From Laceyella putida (GTDB taxonomy: Bacteria; Bacillota; Bacilli; Thermoactinomycetales; Thermoactinomycetaceae), in contig NZ_JBHTBW010000058.1 in the NCBI RefSeq assembly GCF_042665195.1, forward strand, positions 20,814 through 84,813: 64,000 bases of DNA, written 5' to 3'. Shown here one piece after another: positions 60,459 through 64,000 of the stretch (the first letter of the stretch is position 1; every line of letters begins with the position of its first letter). Position numbers and translations under genes: made by a program. A model generated the notes under the pieces. The model was not told the origin of the DNA, ran no database searches, and was given only the letters and a program-made list of their open reading frames with translations.

Positions 60459-60484
60459 TAAAAACACCCACTATTTTGTGGGTG
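60459..60484 (-). terminator. Terminator between paralogs 2 and 3
   Basis: CACCCAC (60465-60471) and GTGGGTG (60478-60484) with a 6-nt loop are followed on the minus strand by TTTTTATT. It suggests that paralog 3 is transcribed separately or only by read-through. Confidence 0.8.
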
Positions 60485-60508
60485 CTTCTCAAAAAGAAAC
60501 ATCTTTCA

Positions 60509-60988
60509 TCAATATCGGTTGACATCAATCTCATCTATTCTCACTCTTGGTATGGCCATTGCTTCTTTTACTTTGTCATTTTTATCATAAATCACTACAA
60601 TCCCTACTGATTGTCTTTTTAAATTGCCATAAAAACCAACAGTTTCACCATTCTCTTTTTTTGATTGCTTAACTAAACGATAAGCATACTTTGCAAAACT
60701 GTTTTCTACTTCTTTCCTATCACTTCCTAAATAAGCAAAGTCATTCACATATTCTTCACGGATTTTGAATGAATTTCTAACTACTTCATCTTCAAGATAC
60801 TCTATATGAACCAATTGGTCATTAGAATCATAGGTAAATTGATAGATTCCATGACCATCTCTTAAGCCATAAGTTACTTTAATACCTTGATGTGATTTCT
60901 TTTCTCTTACTTTTTTCAGACCATAAATTCTACCTAGAATTTCTTCTACATCAATCCTGCAATCTCCAGTATTAACGAATTTTAACAT
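60509..60988 (-). CDS. Second member of the putative immunity paralog family
   Basis: The 159-residue protein begins MLKFVNTGDCRIDVEEILGR and has the same blocks: 'GIKVTYGLRDGHGIYQFTYD', 'EYLEDEVVRNSFKIREEYVN', 'FAYLGSDRKEVENSFAKYA' and 'VGFYGNLKRQSVGIVVIYDK'. Length equals the third paralog exactly. It has GGGAGAGAG upstream of the ATG. It is cytosolic by composition, acidic and basic residues are balanced, and it is AT-rich like the toxin's C-terminal part. Confidence 0.7.
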   Translation of the reverse strand: MLKFVNTGDCRIDVEEILGRIYGLKKVREKKSHQGIKVTYGLRDGHGIYQFTYDSNDQLVHIEYLEDEVVRNSFKIREEYVNDFAYLGSDRKEVENSFAKYAYRLVKQSKKENGETVGFYGNLKRQSVGIVVIYDKNDKVKEAMAIPRVRIDEIDVNRY

Positions 60989-61077
60989 GAACTCTCTCCC
61001 ATAATTTACTTTCTCTAATGTAGATCAACCCATTTTACTACTAAAATCATCCTCTCCTTATCAGAAGCTCTTCTAAC

Positions 61078-61120
61078 CTTAAAAAAAGAAAAGATGATGG
61101 CTCATCGAACCAACATCTTT
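61078..61120 (-). terminator. Terminator after paralog 1
   Basis: AAAGATGATGG (61090-61100) and CCAACATCTTT (61110-61120) pair with one mismatch and are followed on the minus strand by TCTTTTTTT. It would end the toxin-paralog 1 transcript. Confidence 0.75.
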
Positions 61121-61150
61121 TTGCAATATCAACACAGACATTTTTCAATT

Positions 61151-61645
61151 CTATTTAAGCGTGGAAATAAACTTATCTACATCAAAATTCTCTTTTTTCG
61201 TCAATGGCAACGCATCCGATTTCTTAACACAGTTATTTTTATCGTAAATGACATATCCTTTAATATCGCCTTGTAACTCATTACCGTAAAAACAAATTTC
61301 ACCATCATCAAGCTTTCTGCTAATAATTAAATCGTAGCCATAACGAGTAAACATTCGTTCTACATTTTTTCTATCTTTACCTGGTGGAGCATATTTCGCT
61401 ACTCTCTTTTTTCGATTTTCAAAACTAAATTTCTTCACTTCTTCTTCTAGATACAAAACATCTATTACCCGATTGTGCTCATCATACGTAATTTCATATA
61501 CACCTTGACCATCGTTAAAACCATATGTTACCTTGATTCCATTTTCTACCTTTTTCTCCGGTTTAACTTGTTTTAGTAAAGAAGCCCTGCCCAAAAATTC
61601 CTCTACATCAGATCGGTAATCTCCTGGACTGATCTTACCTGCCAT
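61151..61645 (-). CDS. First member of the putative immunity paralog family, next to the toxin
   Basis: The 164-residue protein begins MAGKISPGDYRSDVEEFLGR, 18 nt after the toxin stop, with an AAGAGAGGAAG Shine-Dalgarno. It has the family pattern: 'GIKVTYGFNDGQGVYEITYD', 'DRKNVERMFTRYGYDLIIS', 'GEICFYGNELQGDIKGYVIY'. Coupling directly behind a predicted toxin makes it the best candidate for the cognate immunity protein. No family name is known to me. Confidence 0.7.
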   Translation of the reverse strand: MAGKISPGDYRSDVEEFLGRASLLKQVKPEKKVENGIKVTYGFNDGQGVYEITYDEHNRVIDVLYLEEEVKKFSFENRKKRVAKYAPPGKDRKNVERMFTRYGYDLIISRKLDDGEICFYGNELQGDIKGYVIYDKNNCVKKSDALPLTKKENFDVDKFISTLK

Positions 61646-61663
61646 TCTCTACTTCCTCTCTTT

Positions 61664-63811
61664 TTACTTCTTAATTTCAACCCACCCTTTACCATCATAG
61701 GAATACTTAGGTTGAAAGACGCCCTTTTCATCAAAAAATCCTATCTGTTCTCCAACTTTGAAGTCCTGCCAATCCTCAAACTTATATTCCGGTAACAAAC
61801 TGCCATCCCTTGCCGTTAAAAATCCGCTTCCTGAAAAAGGATTGGATGGCAAATTGTCAAACCACCTTAAATCGGTGATTTTGGGCACATCAAACATAAA
61901 CGGCACATCTTTCTTAGCCAAATCCTTAGGAGGTTCAAATCTAATTGCCCAAGTATGTTTGCTCTCATTCGCAAGGTGATATGTTCCAGGATAATCTAAT
62001 CGCAAATGATCGTAAATAAAGGTCTCGCGGTCTTGACCGCCATAAAATTTGGCATCTCCCCAAAAACCTTTAAATTGTTTATATTCTCCCTTTATATATT
62101 TTCCTTTATCATATTCTGTAATAACCTTAAACCCTTCTTTGGGCTTTGGCAAACTCAATCTCACTTTCTCCATAAAAGCAATTTCTTCAGGAGAATAGGA
62201 CAATGTAGGAGTATGGACCAATTTCGCTATCTTCTTAAGGTCCGCTTCAGTATAACCCTGTTTTAACAGATGTTCTGTTACCAGATTTGGTTTGGGTCCT
62301 ACTTTTTCAAAATAACTAGCCCTTGCAAAAGACAAATAAGTTTCAGGGCTTGAATACATCGTATCTAAAGCATCATCAACTAGAGAACCATCTAAATCAC
62401 TTTTAATCTTTTTCGCTGCAATATCTATGCGATTTTGCATTTCCTCAATAGCTTGATTATCCAAACTACTTAACTTCTCCAGATCATCCGCTAAATACTT
62501 AGCTGAAGCCGAATCCTTTATTATAGACTCCTTTATCTTATTTATAACACTTGTATCTCCAGATATATCCATCAATCTCTGCAACCCTTTTTCCGCTTCG
62601 GCCGATCTTACAAGTTGATTAAGTTGATCAACATGTTCCTCCGGTAGATCCGCAAAAACCTGTCTAATCTTCTCATTGCTTATTTCAACAGGCTTTGAAG
62701 CATTCCCCTTGCCACTGCCGGCCACTTGACTGGCATCATCGCTTTTGCCCGAAAACATCCCCGACACATCACAGCCATCTTTCTGCAACATCGCAATCGA
62801 TGCGAAAGGTCCCGGCGCCTGTTGATACGCCAAGCATTCATCGAGATTTTTCAACACCGGACTCATCTTCGCCACGATCGGTTTGGTGGCGCCTTTAAAG
62901 GCGGAAACGGTTTTGTCCACCAGCGGTTTGGCATAGGGGGTGACGAAATTGACCCCACCCACCACCGCGGCACCGGCCAAACCGGACAGCGCGGCTTTCT
63001 TCCAATCGATCTTCTTGCCATGGAGCAGATCGTCGACCATGCTGGTTCCGGCACCTTCCACCGCCGTGACAAAGCCCATCTTGCTGAAGACTTTCTGAAT
63101 CGGTCCGGGCATCTTGCTGATCAATTTTCCCGCTCCATTCAGAACCGGTCCAAGAATGCGGGAACCGGCAAGCGCGGTGATGGCCTTTTGGCCAAAAGCC
63201 GAAGCCAATCCTTTGGTGATCCCGCCGGCCAATCCCATACTGACGATACCGAGCAGCCCGCCAATCGCGGCTTCCATGAAGGTATGCTTATCGATCTTTC
63301 CGCCATTCAGCGCGAGACTAAAGCCAAACGAAGTGGCCCAGCCAATCAAGATCGAGGCGCCGACGCCTTGCAATCCGGGAATAAACAAGCAAGCCACGCC
63401 TGCCGCCAAAACGAGCCCGGAAATGATGTATTCTTTATTCTCTTTTGTCCATTCCCATGCTTGGTGCAGCCCTTCGGATACAGTATGTACCAGGCTTTTG
63501 CCCTTATCAAAAAGCTTCTTGTACCATGGACGGTTATCCTGATCCGGTGCGGTGTGTCCCTTGCCCTTATGGTTGGGGTCCGCCGAATCGAGGTCTGGGG
63601 CTTGATAGGGATCAGGCGCTTTATATATATTGTCCGGCGCCTTATATGGGTCTGGGGCATTATAGATGTCAGGTGCTTTATACGGATCCGGTGGTTTGTA
63701 CGGATCGGGCGCGTTATATCCCTCCGCCAACACCGTTATTGGTAAAATGAAGGAAAACAGAAAGAAAATGAGCGCTATTGCTGAAAAGCAGCGAAAAAAC
63801 ATTTTATTCAA
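61664..63811 (-). CDS. Predicted secreted polymorphic toxin
   Basis: The 715-residue protein starts at TTG (63809-63811) after GAGGTGAT. It has a Sec signal (about 1-29, ending 'ITVLAEG'), a short repeat (31-75) with units like 'APDPYK', a hydrophobic Gly/Ala-rich region (about 128-300), and a C-terminal domain (about 380-715). There is no LXG or WXG100 motif. From about residue 374 the DNA becomes AT-rich, as swapped toxin domains often are. The C-terminal fold ('FIYDHLRLDYPGTYHLANES', ending in a basic tail) is not recognised. Calling it a toxin rests on this architecture and the array downstream. Confidence 0.6.
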   Translation of the reverse strand: MNKMFFRCFSAIALIFFLFSFILPITVLAEGYNAPDPYKPPDPYKAPDIYNAPDPYKAPDNIYKAPDPYQAPDLDSADPNHKGKGHTAPDQDNRPWYKKLFDKGKSLVHTVSEGLHQAWEWTKENKEYIISGLVLAAGVACLFIPGLQGVGASILIGWATSFGFSLALNGGKIDKHTFMEAAIGGLLGIVSMGLAGGITKGLASAFGQKAITALAGSRILGPVLNGAGKLISKMPGPIQKVFSKMGFVTAVEGAGTSMVDDLLHGKKIDWKKAALSGLAGAAVVGGVNFVTPYAKPLVDKTVSAFKGATKPIVAKMSPVLKNLDECLAYQQAPGPFASIAMLQKDGCDVSGMFSGKSDDASQVAGSGKGNASKPVEISNEKIRQVFADLPEEHVDQLNQLVRSAEAEKGLQRLMDISGDTSVINKIKESIIKDSASAKYLADDLEKLSSLDNQAIEEMQNRIDIAAKKIKSDLDGSLVDDALDTMYSSPETYLSFARASYFEKVGPKPNLVTEHLLKQGYTEADLKKIAKLVHTPTLSYSPEEIAFMEKVRLSLPKPKEGFKVITEYDKGKYIKGEYKQFKGFWGDAKFYGGQDRETFIYDHLRLDYPGTYHLANESKHTWAIRFEPPKDLAKKDVPFMFDVPKITDLRWFDNLPSNPFSGSGFLTARDGSLLPEYKFEDWQDFKVGEQIGFFDEKGVFQPKYSYDGKGWVEIKK

Positions 63812-63908
63812 TCAAATCACCTCACTATTATTTTAATATAAGGCGACTTGATGAGAAATGTATGAACGTGACAGCACTTTGAAATCCTTCATTCCCCTTA
63901 AAAGATGC

Positions 63909-63935
63909 AAAAAAAGCTCCTTTAAAATAGGAGCT
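63909..63935 (-). terminator. Terminator of a minus-strand gene beyond the right edge
   Basis: AGCTCCT (63915-63921) and AGGAGCT (63929-63935) have a 7-nt loop and a TTTTTT tail on the minus strand. It would end a gene that lies to the right of the window. Confidence 0.7.
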
Positions 63936-63947
63936 GAGAATGTTGAC

Positions 63948-63983
63948 AAACCCTGCGAATCAACTTTGTTGATCGCAGGGTTT
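63948..63983. terminator. Long hairpin near the right edge, probable terminator
   Basis: AAACCCTGCGA (63948-63958) and TCGCAGGGTTT (63973-63983) enclose TCAAC-TTT-GTTGA, giving about 16 bp with one bulge. A short T-run follows on the plus strand. The gene it serves is not visible. Confidence 0.55.
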
Positions 63984-64000
63984 TTGTATATAAAAGGGAT

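Noticed and set aside
60421..60534. N-terminal extension of paralog 3 from ATG at 60534
   Set aside because: It would translate through a terminator hairpin and has no counterpart in the other paralogs; ATG 60420 has a ribosome-binding site and gives the family length.
62726..63745. Open frame of 339 codons opposite the toxin gene
   Set aside because: It exists only where the toxin DNA is GC-rich and ends at the repeat region. The toxin frame has signal peptide, start signal and coupling to the paralogs.
61664..63811. Type VII (LXG or WXG100) effector
   Set aside because: The protein starts with a classical Sec signal and lacks the LXG/WXG motifs; no esx/ess genes are in the window.

Overview
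The window is a chromosomal segment of a low-to-mid GC, Gram-positive bacterium of the order Bacillales. The gene order is the one known from Bacillus and relatives: ctsR-mcsA-mcsB-clpC-radA-disA-yacL-ispD-ispF-gltX-cysE-cysS-mrnC-rlmB-yacP-sigH-rpmG-secE-nusG-rplK-rplA-rplJ-rplL-rsmC-rpoB-rpoC-ybxF-rpsL-rpsG-fusA-tuf-S10 operon, all read on the minus strand. The cysteine T-box, the L10 leader, the CtsR operator and SigH support this placement. The moderately high GC, the PadR gene where ybaC often sits, and the accessory genes would fit Thermoactinomycetaceae, but the family is an inference.

Layout. 1-4,834 is the front of the S10 operon, from rpsJ to the first 18 codons of rpsQ. 4,835-6,167 holds the S10 promoter and leader, a PadR regulator and two truncated gene remnants. 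6,168-23,045 is the str/rpo block (tuf, fusA, rpsG, rpsL, ybxF, rpoC, rpoB, rsmC, rplL, rplJ, rplA, rplK, nusG, secE, rpmG). 23,374-41,893 holds sigH, RNA metabolism and translation genes, isoprenoid genes ispD/ispF, cdnL, pssA, c-di-AMP synthase disA, radA and the CtsR-controlled clpC operon. This part is ordinary, apart from duplicated hairpins between mcsB and clpC and a long structured rplJ-rplL spacer.

From about 42 kb the content is accessory. There is an MgtC-like protein and a HAD phosphatase, then an ABC-2 exporter preceded by a 41-codon leader ORF and four RNA segments that can pair 1:2, 2:3 or 3:4, in the manner of the trp attenuator. A LiaS/DesK-type kinase, a NarL-type regulator and a His-rich lipoprotein follow. 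Next come an M50 protease, a MacAB-like system whose adaptor is frameshifted, tRNA-Ala, two tandem degenerate kinase-like proteins (one fused to TPRs), a frameshifted MFS transporter, an unrecognised 278-residue protein and a small excisionase-type HTH protein.

The right end (59.4-63.8 kb) is a candidate secreted polymorphic toxin. It is a 715-residue protein with a Sec signal, a short 'APDPYK' repeat and an AT-rich C-terminal part of unknown fold. Four tandem paralogs follow directly downstream, the last one truncated, and hairpin terminators separate several of them. I read this as a toxin with an expanded immunity array. The attenuated exporter and this toxin/immunity array are the two places most likely to hold something not yet described.
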